Positions 15,769 through 25,162 are shown, numbered from the stretch's first letter. The stretch is 64,000 bases of DNA from Lentzea sp. NBRC 105346 (GCF_030269605.1 NZ_BSTQ01000022.1:114927-178926); one strand, 5' to 3'. Numbers and translations: made by a program. The notes: generated by a model not told the origin, from the letters alone.

Positions 15769-18581
15769 ACTTTCGCACGCCCACGGGTGGCACGATCGAC
15801 CGGAACACCTTGCTGCACTTCACCTTCAACGGTGAGGGTTTTACCGGACATTCTGGTGACACGCTCGCGTCGGCGTTGCTCGCTCATGGTGTGCACGAGA
15901 TCGGCAGCAGCGTGAAGTTCGGCCGGCCGCGCGGCATCGTCGCGGCGGGGTCCGAGGATCCGACCTCGTTGGTGCAGATCGAAACGCCGTTCCCCGAACC
16001 CATGCTGCTCGCGACGACCGTTGAGCTCTACGAAGGCCTGGAGGCACGCGGCCTCGCCGGGCAGGGTCGGCTGGCTTCCATTTCGGATCCGGCGCGGTAC
16101 GACGCCAAGCATGAGCACTGTGACGTGTTGGTTGTAGGTGCCGGTCCCGCCGGTCTCGTGGCCGCCCTGACCGCCGCTCGCAGCGGTGCGCGCGTGGTGC
16201 TCGTGGACGAGCAGAACCAGGCCGGCGGCGCGTTGCTGGGCGTCGACGAGTATCTCGACGACCGGCCGTCCGCCTCGTGGGTCGCCGACATCGTTGCCGA
16301 ACTGAAGAGCACGCCGGGCGTGCTGGTGCTGGAGCGCACCACGGCGTTCGGCATGTACCAGGACGGGTTCGTGCTCGCGCTGCAGAAGCGCACCGACCAC
16401 CTGGGTTTCGCGGCGCCCGCTTCCGTTGCCCGGCAACGGGTGTGGCGGATCCGGACGAAGCAGACCGTGCTCACGACCGGCGCCCACGAACGCCCGGTCG
16501 TGTTCCCGGACAACGACCGGCCCGGCATCATGCTGGCGTCGGCCGCCCGCACGTTCCTGCACCGCTACGGCGTGCTGGTCGGCTCGCGTGCCGTCGTGTT
16601 CACCACCAACGACAGCGCGTACTGCGCGGCGATCAATCTCGCCGAGTCCGGTGTGGACGTTCCGCTGATCGTCGACGCCCGCCCGGAGGCGCCCGCGCGG
16701 CTGGCCACGGAATGTGCCGCGCGGGGGATCGAGGTGCGTGCGGGGCAGGTGGTCACCGGAACCGAGGGCGAGGGACGAGTGACCGGCGTGCACGTCGCGG
16801 GCGCCACCGTCGCTTGCGACACCTTGCTCGTCTCCGGCGGCTGGAACCCCGTCGTCAGCTTGTTCAGCCAGGCCCGCGGAAAACTTCGCTACGACGCGGA
16901 ACTCGGCGCGTTCGTACCGGGGGAGGAGCTTGGTTCCGTCCGCGTCGCAGGCTCCGCGACCGGCGAGCTCGACCTCGCCTCGTGCGTGCGGCAGGGGCGT
17001 GAAGCCGGTTCGGCGGCTGTTGTCGCGGCCGGGTTCTCTTCTCGCGGTCAGGTACCGCTGCCGGTGTCCGACTCGCGCTGCACGTCGCGGTCCGGCCTGG
17101 TGCTGTGGCGCGTACCCGGCGACGAGGACACGAGTTTCGTTGACCTGCAACGGGATGCGACCGTGTCCGACGTGCTGCGCGCGACCGGCGCCGGCCTGCG
17201 TTCGTTGGAACACATCAAGCGCTACACCACCATCGGCACCGCCCACGACCAGGGCAAGACGTCCGGCATGATCGCCGCGGGTATCGTCGCCGAGGCGCTG
17301 GGCGTGGAGCCGGCCGACCAGCGGCCGACGACGTTCCGCCCGCCCTACACCTCGGTGTCCTTCGCGGCGCTGGCCGGCCGCGATCGCGGCGCGCTGCACG
17401 ACCCGGTGCGTGTAACGGCGATTCACCCGTGGCACGTCGCGCACGGCGCGCTGTTCGAGAACGTCGGGCAGTGGAAGCGCCCGTGGTACTACCCGCAACC
17501 GGGCGAGGACCTGCACACGGCAGTGCTACGCGAATGCCGTGCCGCGCGCTCGGGCGTCGCGATGATGGACGGCTCGACGCTGGGCAAGATCGACGTGCAG
17601 GGCAGCGACGCGGGCAAGTTCCTCGACATGCTCTACACGAACATGATGAGCACGCTGAAGGTCGGCCGGATCCGCTACGGCGTCATGTGCGGCGTCGACG
17701 GCATGGTGATCGACGACGGCACCGTGATCCGGGTCGGCGAGGAGCGGTACCTGGTCACCACGACCACCGGCAACGCCGCGAAGATCCTCGACTGGATGGA
17801 GGAGTGGCTGCAGACGGAGTGGCCACACCTGGACGTCCACTGCACCTCGGTCACCGACCACTGGGCCACGATCCCGTTGGTGGGCCCCAAATCCCGGGAC
17901 GTTCTCGCTGCGGTGGCGCCTGATCTGGACGTGAGCAACGAGGCGTTCGAGTTCATGACGTGGCGCGACACCCAGGTGGCGGGCGTCCCCGCGCGCGTGT
18001 GCCGCATCAGCTTCTCCGGCGAACTGGCCTACGAGATCAACGTGACCGCCTGGCACGGCCTGGCCGTGTGGGAGACGCTCATGGCGGCCGGGGCGCCGTT
18101 CGGGATCACGCCGTACGGCACCGAAACCATGCACGTGCTGCGTGCCGAGAAGGGCTACCCGATCATCGGCCAGGAGACCGACGCGACGGTCACGCCCCAC
18201 GACCTGGGCATGTCGTGGGCCGTGTCGAAGAAGAAGCCCGACTTCATCGGCAAGCGCTCGTTCGCCCGCGCGGAGAACCAGCGCGCGGACCGCAAGCAGC
18301 TGGTCGGCCTGCTGCCGGTGGACCCGTCGGTGCTGCTGCCCGAAGGGGCTCAGATCATCTCCTCGGACCACCTGCCCGAGCCGCCGGTCCGGATGCTCGG
18401 CCACGTCACCTCCAGCTATCCCAGCGCCGCGCTCGGCCGCACGTTCGCCCTGGCTCTCGTCAGGTCGGGGCACTCGCGCATCGGCGAGACCCTTTACGTG
18501 CCTGTCTCGGACGCGCTCGTGCCTGTCACCGTCACCGATTCCGTGCTGTACGACAAGGAAGGAACCCGTCGTGACGGCTGA
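15765..18581 (+). CDS. soxA: sarcosine oxidase alpha subunit
   Basis: 938 aa from GTG, normal size. Domains in order: an N-terminal ferredoxin-fold segment (LHFTFNGEGFTGHSGDTLASALLA), an NAD-binding pyridine-nucleotide-disulfide oxidoreductase region (VLVVGAGPAGLVAALTAARSG), and a C-terminal folate-binding GCV_T-like domain from about residue 580 (AARSGVAMMDGSTLGKIDVQG). The last domain takes the methyl carbon to tetrahydrofolate. Overlaps soxD by 4 bp and soxG by 11 bp. Confidence 0.93.
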   Translation: MNFRTPTGGTIDRNTLLHFTFNGEGFTGHSGDTLASALLAHGVHEIGSSVKFGRPRGIVAAGSEDPTSLVQIETPFPEPMLLATTVELYEGLEARGLAGQGRLASISDPARYDAKHEHCDVLVVGAGPAGLVAALTAARSGARVVLVDEQNQAGGALLGVDEYLDDRPSASWVADIVAELKSTPGVLVLERTTAFGMYQDGFVLALQKRTDHLGFAAPASVARQRVWRIRTKQTVLTTGAHERPVVFPDNDRPGIMLASAARTFLHRYGVLVGSRAVVFTTNDSAYCAAINLAESGVDVPLIVDARPEAPARLATECAARGIEVRAGQVVTGTEGEGRVTGVHVAGATVACDTLLVSGGWNPVVSLFSQARGKLRYDAELGAFVPGEELGSVRVAGSATGELDLASCVRQGREAGSAAVVAAGFSSRGQVPLPVSDSRCTSRSGLVLWRVPGDEDTSFVDLQRDATVSDVLRATGAGLRSLEHIKRYTTIGTAHDQGKTSGMIAAGIVAEALGVEPADQRPTTFRPPYTSVSFAALAGRDRGALHDPVRVTAIHPWHVAHGALFENVGQWKRPWYYPQPGEDLHTAVLRECRAARSGVAMMDGSTLGKIDVQGSDAGKFLDMLYTNMMSTLKVGRIRYGVMCGVDGMVIDDGTVIRVGEERYLVTTTTGNAAKILDWMEEWLQTEWPHLDVHCTSVTDHWATIPLVGPKSRDVLAAVAPDLDVSNEAFEFMTWRDTQVAGVPARVCRISFSGELAYEINVTAWHGLAVWETLMAAGAPFGITPYGTETMHVLRAEKGYPIIGQETDATVTPHDLGMSWAVSKKKPDFIGKRSFARAENQRADRKQLVGLLPVDPSVLLPEGAQIISSDHLPEPPVRMLGHVTSSYPSAALGRTFALALVRSGHSRIGETLYVPVSDALVPVTVTDSVLYDKEGTRRDG

Positions 18582-19158
18582 GTTGGTCAGCCCGCTGGCC
18601 GCCTGGACCTCCCGGCTTCCGTCGACCGTTTCGGAGCGACCCTTCCTTTCACAGCTCACCGTTCGCTCGTCGGACACCGCGGCGATGGGTTCGGTGCTGG
18701 GTGTCGCATTCCCGTCCAGGCCCTGCACCTTCACCGAGGGCTCCGGCCGGTTCGGGGACGTTTCGGTGTTGTGGCTGGGGCCGGACGAGTACCTTGTCGT
18801 GGCGGAGCCTGGTCTGCAGGTCCCGATCGAGGAGGGTCTTCGTGCCTGCAAGGGATCCGTTGTGGACACTTCGGCGCAGCGCACGACTCTTGTCCTGGAA
18901 GGGCCGCACGTCCGGGACGTGCTCGCTCACGGATGTTCCGTGGACCTGCACCCGGCTGCGGCTCCCGTCGGCACTTGCGTGCAGACGTTGCTCGCCAGGA
19001 CGGGGATCATCCTGCAGGTGACGGGCGCGGACACGTTCACGCTGCTGGTGCGTTCGTCGTTCGCCGAGTATCTGGCGGCGTGGCTGTGTGACGCGTCCGT
19101 GGAGTACGGGTTGTTGGGAGAGACTCCTGTCACTGGCCGTCCACAAGGCCACCGCTGA
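18571..19158 (+). CDS. soxG: sarcosine oxidase gamma subunit
   Basis: 195 aa from GTG 18571 behind AAGGAA, inside the end of soxA. The VLWLGPDEYLVVA and VVDTSAQRTTLVLEGPHVRDVLAHGCSVDLHP segments are the SoxG signature. It completes the soxB-D-A-G order of the classical operon. No glycine-cleavage or serine hydroxymethyltransferase gene follows. Confidence 0.92.
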   Translation: MTAELVSPLAAWTSRLPSTVSERPFLSQLTVRSSDTAAMGSVLGVAFPSRPCTFTEGSGRFGDVSVLWLGPDEYLVVAEPGLQVPIEEGLRACKGSVVDTSAQRTTLVLEGPHVRDVLAHGCSVDLHPAAAPVGTCVQTLLARTGIILQVTGADTFTLLVRSSFAEYLAAWLCDASVEYGLLGETPVTGRPQGHR

Positions 19159-19176
19159 TCGTTAGCATGGCTGGCC

Positions 19177-19605
19177 ATGCGCGCCGTGTTCCCCGGCTCC
19201 TTCGACCCTGCCACGCAGGGCCACCTGGACGTGGCGCGCCGGGCCGCGGGCATGTTCGACGAAGTCGTCATGTGCGTCCTGACCAACCCGAGGAAGACCG
19301 GCCGTCTTCCGCTCGCCGAACGACTGGCCCTGCTGACCGACATGACCAGCGACCTGGCCAACGTCACGGTGGACTCCAGCACCGGCCGGCTCCTGGTCGA
19401 CTACTGCCGCGGGGCGGGTATCGACGTGATCGTGCGAGGAACGCGCAGCGTTGGCGACCTCGAGCACGAGCTGCCGATGGCGCAGATGAACCGTCACCTG
19501 ACCGGCATCGAAACGCTCTTCGTCCCGACGACGCCCGCGTACGCGTACATCTCGTCAACCCTGATCGCGGCGACGGCCGCTCCGGCATACTCGCGGGATG
19601 CCTGA
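19177..19605 (+). CDS. CoaD-like nucleotidyltransferase, short
   Basis: 142 aa versus about 160 for phosphopantetheine adenylyltransferase. The T/HxGH box (GSFDPATQGHLDV), Lys in NPRKTG, the RGTRSVGDLEHE block and ISSTL are all present, so the adenylyl-transfer site looks intact. The last helix after ISSTL is replaced by AATAAPAYSRDA, and the next gene starts inside the end. It may be a second CoaD copy or a specialised transferase; the housekeeping coaD would normally be elsewhere. Confidence 0.7.
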   Translation: MRAVFPGSFDPATQGHLDVARRAAGMFDEVVMCVLTNPRKTGRLPLAERLALLTDMTSDLANVTVDSSTGRLLVDYCRGAGIDVIVRGTRSVGDLEHELPMAQMNRHLTGIETLFVPTTPAYAYISSTLIAATAAPAYSRDA

Positions 19606-20170
19606 GGATCTTTCGCTTTCCGACCATCAATGGGGCCTGCGGGCAAAGTTTCTGGCCGCGTCGACGGTGCCGGCGCCCCAACCGTGGCGTCCAGCCGACT
19701 CCCACGTGATCGCTGTCGGCGGGCTGCTAGGCGTTGGTTTCGCCACGGATCGCGGCCGCGATCTGCTGTTGGTGGCGTCCACGCGCGGGCTTGGGCTGTT
19801 CGACACCGTCACCGGTTCGCGCCTCGCCCGCGACCCCGAACCTGATTCGGGTTGGCCGGACGACAACGACCTGACGTGCCAGGGAATCGGGCCGATCGCG
19901 CGGCGTCGCGTGCCGATGGCCGGGCTGGCCGGCGGCGGTCTGCACACCGGCACCGCGGGTTGGTCGGTGGACGTCGTCAGCCCGGACTGGCCGAACGAGC
20001 GGGTGCTGTTGTCCACCGGGAGTCCGTACACCGGTGGGGCACACGGCGAGACCTGGTGGCACATCTTCCATTCCCGCCACTCCGAACTGCGTGCGGCCGG
20101 GTTCTCCCCGTCCGGGGCGACGCTCGTGGTGGCGACGAGCAGCGACATCAACCTATGGACCAGGGCCTGA
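19598..20170 (+). CDS. hypothetical protein
   Basis: 190 aa, overlapping the CoaD-like gene by 8 bp. No family recognised. The sequence has beta-propeller-like strands (LLLVASTRGLGLFDTVTG, GATLVVATSSDINLWTRA), reminiscent of WD-type repeats without clear GH-WD spacing. No signal peptide or membrane helix. Confidence 0.5.
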   Translation: MPEDLSLSDHQWGLRAKFLAASTVPAPQPWRPADSHVIAVGGLLGVGFATDRGRDLLLVASTRGLGLFDTVTGSRLARDPEPDSGWPDDNDLTCQGIGPIARRRVPMAGLAGGGLHTGTAGWSVDVVSPDWPNERVLLSTGSPYTGGAHGETWWHIFHSRHSELRAAGFSPSGATLVVATSSDINLWTRA

Positions 20171-20214
20171 CCGCAGACCGGAGCATTTCCGATGATCTCG
20201 GAGGAGTGGCGGAC

Positions 20215-20817
20215 GTGCACGAGCTGAATGTTGCGCTGAACGAGTCGACGGTCGTCGGGTTGCGGCAACGCCCGGATGGCAGCGTCGTGTTGCTGCTCCA
20301 GGTGCTCGCGCTGTCCGCGGACCGCCTGATCGACCCGGATGCCCGGCGCGCGATCGTCCTGTCCGGACCGTCACGGTCACGGATTCTGTTGCGGCGTCAG
20401 GGCTCCGACTTCGGCCCGGTGATCCCGCTGGCCGACTTCGACGCGGTGGAGGAGTTCTTCGCCTCCGTCGCGCTGTACAACTCGATGTACGGGTGGGAGT
20501 TCCTGGACAACCCCAACCTGGTCCAGGACTGGCCTGCCGAGGTCAGCCTCGACGTGACACACCGGGACACGCCCGCCGAGCACACCCTGTACTGGTTCAA
20601 CGAGGTCGGCGTGACCGTCGAGGACGGATATCGGCTCTACTGCATCGAAGGTGTCGTCGAGTACGACGAGCTGACGGTGGAGCGGTTCGACGGCACCCCC
20701 GTGCCGGTCGACGAGTTCACCGCTGCCGGGAAGCGGTGGTGGGAGGCGTTCTACGGCGGCGATCCGCGTGCCGACGAGGTGCAGCGCGCTGTCAACGAGT
20801 CGCCGGCGTGGCGGTGA
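20215..20817 (+). CDS. hypothetical protein
   Basis: 200 aa from GTG 20215, which has GGAGGA at good spacing; an in-frame ATG at 20155 would overlap the previous gene and is also possible. Acidic cytosolic protein, not assigned to a family (HELNVALNESTVVGL..., YNSMYGWEFLDNP, YRLYCIEGVVEYDELTVERFDG). A copy of the dispersed repeat follows 18 bp after its stop. Confidence 0.55.
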   Translation: MHELNVALNESTVVGLRQRPDGSVVLLLQVLALSADRLIDPDARRAIVLSGPSRSRILLRRQGSDFGPVIPLADFDAVEEFFASVALYNSMYGWEFLDNPNLVQDWPAEVSLDVTHRDTPAEHTLYWFNEVGVTVEDGYRLYCIEGVVEYDELTVERFDGTPVPVDEFTAAGKRWWEAFYGGDPRADEVQRAVNESPAWR

Positions 20818-20834
20818 CGGGTTCGCAGATGTCG

Positions 20835-20860
20835 CGCTCATGCCGCTGAGGGCGTTGATG
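20835..20860. repeat. dispersed intergenic repeat, copy A
   Basis: CGCTCATGCCGCTGAGGGCG at 20835-20854 shares its CTCATGCCGCTGA core with copies at 21050, 44422 and 45573. It lies just after a stop codon. Confidence 0.5.
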
Positions 20861-21181
20861 CAGGAACCCGACACCTCCCGTCGAGGCGTGAGTTCCCCGG
20901 ACCCGGCCCGGCTCGAACGGGCTGCCACCCCCACCATGCGACGGGCAGGACGCACCCTTACCGGGTAGATGCGCCTTGGGCGGGCTCGTTGCGATGGTAG
21001 GTCCGAGACACCTGCCGCGGCGACCGGCTTTCGCCCGCAGTGATCCGTACGCTCATGCCGCTGACCGTACGGCTCAAGCACTCATGCCCATGAGCGGACA
21101 TTGGCACCGCTCTTGGGAGTTGACCTGCAGCTTGGCCTTGACGAACACCTCGGTGGACAGTGAGGCCGCGCGACGCACTCG
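20861..21181. other. intergenic region with a second repeat copy
   Basis: No gene is supported between the hypothetical protein and the convergent HNH gene. The only structure I see is repeat copy B at 21050-21097. Confidence 0.5.
21050..21097. repeat. dispersed intergenic repeat, copy B
   Basis: CGCTCATGCCGCTGACCGTA is followed by GGCTCAAGC and then ACTCATGCCCATGAGCGG, so this copy has a CTCATG at both ends, like copy D at 45.6 kb. Confidence 0.5.
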
Positions 21182-22087
21182 TCATAGGGTCAACCCAGGG
21201 CCTTTGAAGACCTCGTTGGTATGCCAGTCGACGTGCGCGGCGGCTGGCAACGACGTGCCGGGGCGTGGACGCAGCGGGCGTCCGTGCAGCTCGTAGACGG
21301 ACTGCCCGGCGGTGGTCCGGCTGGTGAACCTCGACGACACGATGATCCGCAGGTCGTCGCCGAGACCCAGGACTCCACGGTCGAACAGCTTGTGGTGCAA
21401 CGAACACAGTGCCAGCCCATTGTCCACGGCATCGGGTCCACCGAAGGTGAACCAGCGCACGTGCGCCGCCTCGATACCAACGGTGGCCGCGCCGAGCTGG
21501 CCGTCGAATCCGCAGAACGCACATTGCCGATCCCACGCCTCCAGGATGGCAACCGGCCACGAACCCCGCCGGCGCCGCCGGGCCGTGTAACCGTCGGCCG
21601 CACCGAGGATCGCGTCGGGATCAAGACCGACCGCCATCAACACGTCCGGTGCGATGGTCGGGGGAAACTCGGACTCGACCAGTTGCCTCGCCGCCGCGGC
21701 GGCGAGGCCCGCGTCGCGCAGGGCCTGTTCGAGCAGTGGTTCCAACCGTCCGACCACCGCGTTGGCCGCCAGCGGCTGCACGCGGTCCATCGGCACATCC
21801 GCGTTCAGCGTCCAGATCCCGTCCGAACGCAGTCGTGTGAACGGGTACGCCGCGCTCTGCGCGGGCTGTGTGGCGGACGGCGGGCCGTAGTCCCGGATCA
21901 GATCCGCCAGTTTCGTGGCGGCGGTAGCCCAGGAGATCTCGCTCGTTCCGGTAGCCGACAACTGTCCCAACGCGAGCAACACCAACAACGGCTTGTGCGG
22001 CGACCGCGTCCCGCCCTGCTGGTGTTGCCGCAACGAGGACAGACGAGCCAGTACCTCGTTCTGCTGATCGACCACGCCGTGAATCAT
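21182..22087 (-). CDS. phosphorothioate-dependent HNH restriction endonuclease (ScoMcrA-like)
   Basis: 301 aa. The N-terminal half has the sulfur-binding-domain pattern of phosphorothioate-reading enzymes (SPHKPLLVLLALGQL near residue 29, AYPFTRLRSDGIW). The C-terminal half is an HNH nuclease with CAFCG, IEAAHVRWFTFGGPDAVDNGLALCSLHHKLFD and RGVLGL. Enzymes of this type cut DNA carrying Dnd-type phosphorothioate or some other modifications. No dnd/ssp modification genes are in the window, so it would act as stand-alone type IV defence against modified incoming DNA. Confidence 0.8.
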   Translation of the reverse strand: MIHGVVDQQNEVLARLSSLRQHQQGGTRSPHKPLLVLLALGQLSATGTSEISWATAATKLADLIRDYGPPSATQPAQSAAYPFTRLRSDGIWTLNADVPMDRVQPLAANAVVGRLEPLLEQALRDAGLAAAAARQLVESEFPPTIAPDVLMAVGLDPDAILGAADGYTARRRRRGSWPVAILEAWDRQCAFCGFDGQLGAATVGIEAAHVRWFTFGGPDAVDNGLALCSLHHKLFDRGVLGLGDDLRIIVSSRFTSRTTAGQSVYELHGRPLRPRPGTSLPAAAHVDWHTNEVFKGPGLTL

Positions 22088-22173
22088 GACCGACCGCCGC
22101 TGACAGAAGGACAGCGTGGTGACGACGCAGCGTTCGCCTTCGCTATGCTCATCCTCCTGACCTGGGGGTATGC

Positions 22174-22848
22174 GTGTTCAAACGATTCGTGACACTGACG
22201 ATTGCCGGCGTGCTGGCGGCGTGTTCAACGCAGGACGTACCTCCTGCGACGTCCACGGCACCCTCCACGACCTCGGTGACCGACAAGTGGAACGCGCTGG
22301 AGCTCAAGGCGAAGTCCGCGCTCGCCCCCAAAGACGCGTTCGGTCCCAGCGGCCCGTGGAAAGAAGACCGGCCGATGACCGAGCGCAGAGGTGCCGCCGA
22401 GGTGCTCCGTCTGTGCGGTCCGGTCCAGGTCGAACCAGGATGGGCGGTGTCCCAGGGACGGCTGTGGGTCGGGGAACTCGTGAACGTCAACCAGTACGTG
22501 CACGCGTTGTCCGACGTCCACGCACGCGACCTGGTCGAGAAGATCAGGAGCACGGCAAGGACCTGTCCGAAACACGTCCCGCGCGACGGCAAACCTGAAC
22601 GCGTCGTCAGTCCCGACGCAGACATACCCGCCCCTGCCGGACTCGATGACTTCTACGCCTACTGCGAGACAGCCAACGACCCCGAACCCGGAGTGCACCA
22701 CTGCCTGGCGGCCCTGGCCCACAACGACCTGCTCGTCACTACAAGCGGCTGGGGATACGCAGAAGACTTCGCCACCGCACGCGCGTCCGCGTTGAACCAG
22801 CTACGGCAGGCGGTTCCCGTCGTGGCCGGCGCAGTACTCGCCGTCTGA
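22174..22848 (+). CDS. secreted lipoprotein of unknown function
   Basis: 224 aa from GTG. Short signal peptide with lipobox LAAC (Cys17), then a Thr/Ser/Pro-rich linker (TSTAPSTTSVTD) and a globular domain with further Cys residues (LCGPV, TCPKH, YCETAND, HHCLAAL). The four-cysteine layout is loosely like PknH-type extracellular sensor domains, but I cannot assign it firmly. Expected on the outer face of the membrane. Confidence 0.65.
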   Translation: MFKRFVTLTIAGVLAACSTQDVPPATSTAPSTTSVTDKWNALELKAKSALAPKDAFGPSGPWKEDRPMTERRGAAEVLRLCGPVQVEPGWAVSQGRLWVGELVNVNQYVHALSDVHARDLVEKIRSTARTCPKHVPRDGKPERVVSPDADIPAPAGLDDFYAYCETANDPEPGVHHCLAALAHNDLLVTTSGWGYAEDFATARASALNQLRQAVPVVAGAVLAV

Positions 22849-23244
22849 AGCACCGACAGGCTCAGCACTGCCTCGAGGGCGTCGAACAAGCACACCATTC
22901 ACGGTGCTCGTCGGAGCATCGATACGCACCACGGATCAGGCTCCACTAGCGCGATGGGTCGCGATGGTCTCGCCTCGAAGCAACCGAGTGATCCAAAACT
23001 CGCGAACGTCCTGCTCTGCCGATGTGCGTGGCCCAGGCATCGATGAAGCGTCTGCTGAAGCGGCCAGGCTCGAGCGCTCAGCAGAGGCGTCTCGCCTGCG
23101 GTTCGACTGCGTCGGACCTTGATGGTCACGGCCTGCGGATGTGCCGCGACCTGCTGGCGATGACGTTGCCGCCGGCTTGCACAGCAATCCGACTGTGACC
23201 GCGCTCCCGGCGGTGCCGATCAGGGAGGACAGCACCCGTGGCGT
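22849..23244. other. intergenic region, no gene seen
   Basis: About 400 bp between the lipoprotein and the convergent TetR gene. I see no supported coding region. Short open stretches show no family resemblance or ribosome binding site. Confidence 0.4.
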
Positions 23245-23901
23245 TCAGGCGGCGGTGTCCGGCCCGGTCGCGGTGGTGTCGAAGGCGGGCAGTGGCCGGT
23301 TGCAGATCTCGTGGGCTTCGGCCGCGGTGAGGCCGAGCATGCGCAGCAGGTCCTCGGTCACGCGGTCCGTTGCCGCGGCGTCGTCGCGCTCGGGCTGACG
23401 GTGTAGCAGGTGACCGAGGCAGAGAGCGGCCCCGGCGATCGTGACCATGGTGAGTTCGGTGTCTCCGACGGTGAAGCGGCCGGCGCGCACAGCGGCCTCG
23501 ATGTCGCGGCGGGCACGGGGAGCCAGTCCGCTCTCCGAGGTGGCGAGTTCGAGCCCGTAGTGCAGGAGGACCTTGCTGAGTTCTGGGTGTCTCCGGTGCA
23601 GGCGCCCGGTCAGCCGGAAGCTCTGAGCGAAGACCTGTGCCGGGTCGTCGAGGCCGGTTGTCAGCTCGTCGAGCAGGGCCCCGTGCGTGTCGAGGGCGTC
23701 CTCGACCGCGGCCTGGTAGAGCTGCTCCTTCGTCTCGAAGTGGTTGTAGAACGACCCCATGCCGACGTCCGCGGCCTGGGTGATCTCCAGGATCGGCACC
23801 GCGGTCTTCCCCTCCGCGATGAGCGCCTGGGCCGCTCGGATCAGGGCTGCGCGGGTGCGCGCCTTGCGCCGGTCCAGTCGGCTCGGAGCGTGCTCCGGCA
23901 T
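23245..23901 (-). CDS. TetR-family regulator of the aromatic operon
   Basis: 218 aa from ATG 23901; an upstream in-frame start adds 17 poorly conserved residues. HTH VPILEITQAADVGMGSFYNHF at about 32-52. The C-terminal part has LLHYGLELATSESGLAPRARRDIEAAVRAG. It diverges from the extradiol dioxygenase operon, and a perfect TetR-type palindrome sits in the gap, so an aromatic pathway compound is the likely inducer. Confidence 0.8.
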   Translation of the reverse strand: MPEHAPSRLDRRKARTRAALIRAAQALIAEGKTAVPILEITQAADVGMGSFYNHFETKEQLYQAAVEDALDTHGALLDELTTGLDDPAQVFAQSFRLTGRLHRRHPELSKVLLHYGLELATSESGLAPRARRDIEAAVRAGRFTVGDTELTMVTIAGAALCLGHLLHRQPERDDAAATDRVTEDLLRMLGLTAAEAHEICNRPLPAFDTTATGPDTAA

Positions 23902-23981
23902 CCGTGCTCCTGTCTCAGCTGGTCGTTCCCGCATCGTAGCCCATCGCGTCACTGTTGAGGAAATCGTCAGAACCTCTTGAC

Positions 23982-24013
23982 TGACGATATGCTCCTAACT
24001 GACGATATCGTCA
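23982..24013. promoter_or_regulatory. operator cluster before the meta-cleavage operon
   Basis: TGACGATATCGTCA (24000-24013) is a perfect palindrome. The half-site TGACGATAT recurs at 23982-23990 and AATCGTCAG lies just upstream. The palindrome ends 24 bp before the GTG of the first operon gene. Confidence 0.7.
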
Positions 24014-24037
24014 TCAACGTGGATGGAGGGAGCAGCC

Positions 24038-25162
24038 GTGGGAGATCCGCACAGCGGGCTGCACAGCGAGCAGGGCGCGCTCGCGGGCGAGCACCCCGGC
24101 CGGGCCGCGAACCCGGTGATCAAGGTGCACGACCTGGCCTGGCTGGAGTTCGAGAAGCCGGACCTGGAGCGGGCGGAGGTGTTCGCCCAGGCCTTCGGGT
24201 TCACCACCGTGCTCAGCACCAGGCACGAGCTGTACCTGCGGGGCACCGATGCCGGCGCGCCGTGCGTGCTCATCCGCAAGGGGCCTCGGTCGAAGTTCCT
24301 CGGGCCGGCGTTCCTGGCCGCAACGTCGGGCGACGTCCTGCGGCTGGCCGAAGCCACCGGGCGGCCGGTCGCCGCGTTGCCCGACAGGCTGGGCGGTGTC
24401 GTCGTCGACCTGCCCGACCCGAGCGGCCTGCGCGTCCGGGTCGTCTCGGACACCCATGAGCTGCCCGCGCTGCCGCCGCAGGACCCGCACGTGCTCAACC
24501 TCGGCCACGAGGTCCGGCGGGTCAACGCCACCCAGCGGCCGCCTCGGGCCCCGGCACTGGTGCAGCGGCTGGGGCACGTCGTGCTGCAGACGACCCGCTA
24601 CCGCGAGGCGCTGGACTGGTACCTGCAGCACCTCGGGCTGATCGTCAGCGACTTCATGTACTACCCAGGGCAGCGCGAGCGCGGGCCGGTGATGAGCTTC
24701 ATCCGGTGCGACCGCGGTGCCACGCCGGCCGACCACCACACGCTGGCCATGGTTCTCGGCCCGGCCGACCGCTACGTGCACTCCGCCTACCAGGTGGCCG
24801 ACCTCGACACGCTGGCCGCCGGTGGTGAGTACCTGCGCGAGCACGGCTACCACCGCTCGTGGGGCATCGGGCGGCACATTCAGGGCAGCCAGCTCTTCGA
24901 CTACTGGCGCGACCCGGACGGGTTCCTGGTCGAGCACTTCAGCGACGGAGACCTGTTCGACAACACCCTCGAGCCCGGCTGGGCCCCGATGACCGCCTCC
25001 GGGCTGGCCCAGTGGGGGCCGCCCGCCACCGCCGACTTCCTTGGCGTCAAGCCGGGCAAGCAATCCCTGCGCGAACTGCGTGCGGTGTTCTCCGCGCTGC
25101 GCGAGGACAACGAGTTCGATGCCCAGCGCCTGTTGGGCCTGCTGAAAGTGGCCCGCTCATGA
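24038..25162 (+). CDS. VOC-family extradiol (catechol 2,3-) dioxygenase
   Basis: 374 aa from GTG 24038 behind GGAGGGAGC. Two vicinal-oxygen-chelate halves. The iron ligands fall in LGHVVLQ (His180), VHSAYQVAD (His248) and GFLVEHF (Glu299), the His-His-Glu set of type I extradiol enzymes. It opens a catecholic ring next to one hydroxyl. First gene of a five-gene operon in which every junction overlaps by 4 bp. Confidence 0.88.
   Translation: MGDPHSGLHSEQGALAGEHPGRAANPVIKVHDLAWLEFEKPDLERAEVFAQAFGFTTVLSTRHELYLRGTDAGAPCVLIRKGPRSKFLGPAFLAATSGDVLRLAEATGRPVAALPDRLGGVVVDLPDPSGLRVRVVSDTHELPALPPQDPHVLNLGHEVRRVNATQRPPRAPALVQRLGHVVLQTTRYREALDWYLQHLGLIVSDFMYYPGQRERGPVMSFIRCDRGATPADHHTLAMVLGPADRYVHSAYQVADLDTLAAGGEYLREHGYHRSWGIGRHIQGSQLFDYWRDPDGFLVEHFSDGDLFDNTLEPGWAPMTASGLAQWGPPATADFLGVKPGKQSLRELRAVFSALREDNEFDAQRLLGLLKVARS

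Noticed and set aside
15564..17516. A 650-codon open frame on the minus strand
   Set aside because: It lies opposite soxD/soxA, which are certain. The translation is low-complexity and has no family match.
23245..23952. The 17-residue longer start of the aromatic-operon TetR
   Set aside because: The added residues precede the usual TetR N-terminal arm and have no better ribosome binding site, so ATG 23901 is preferred.
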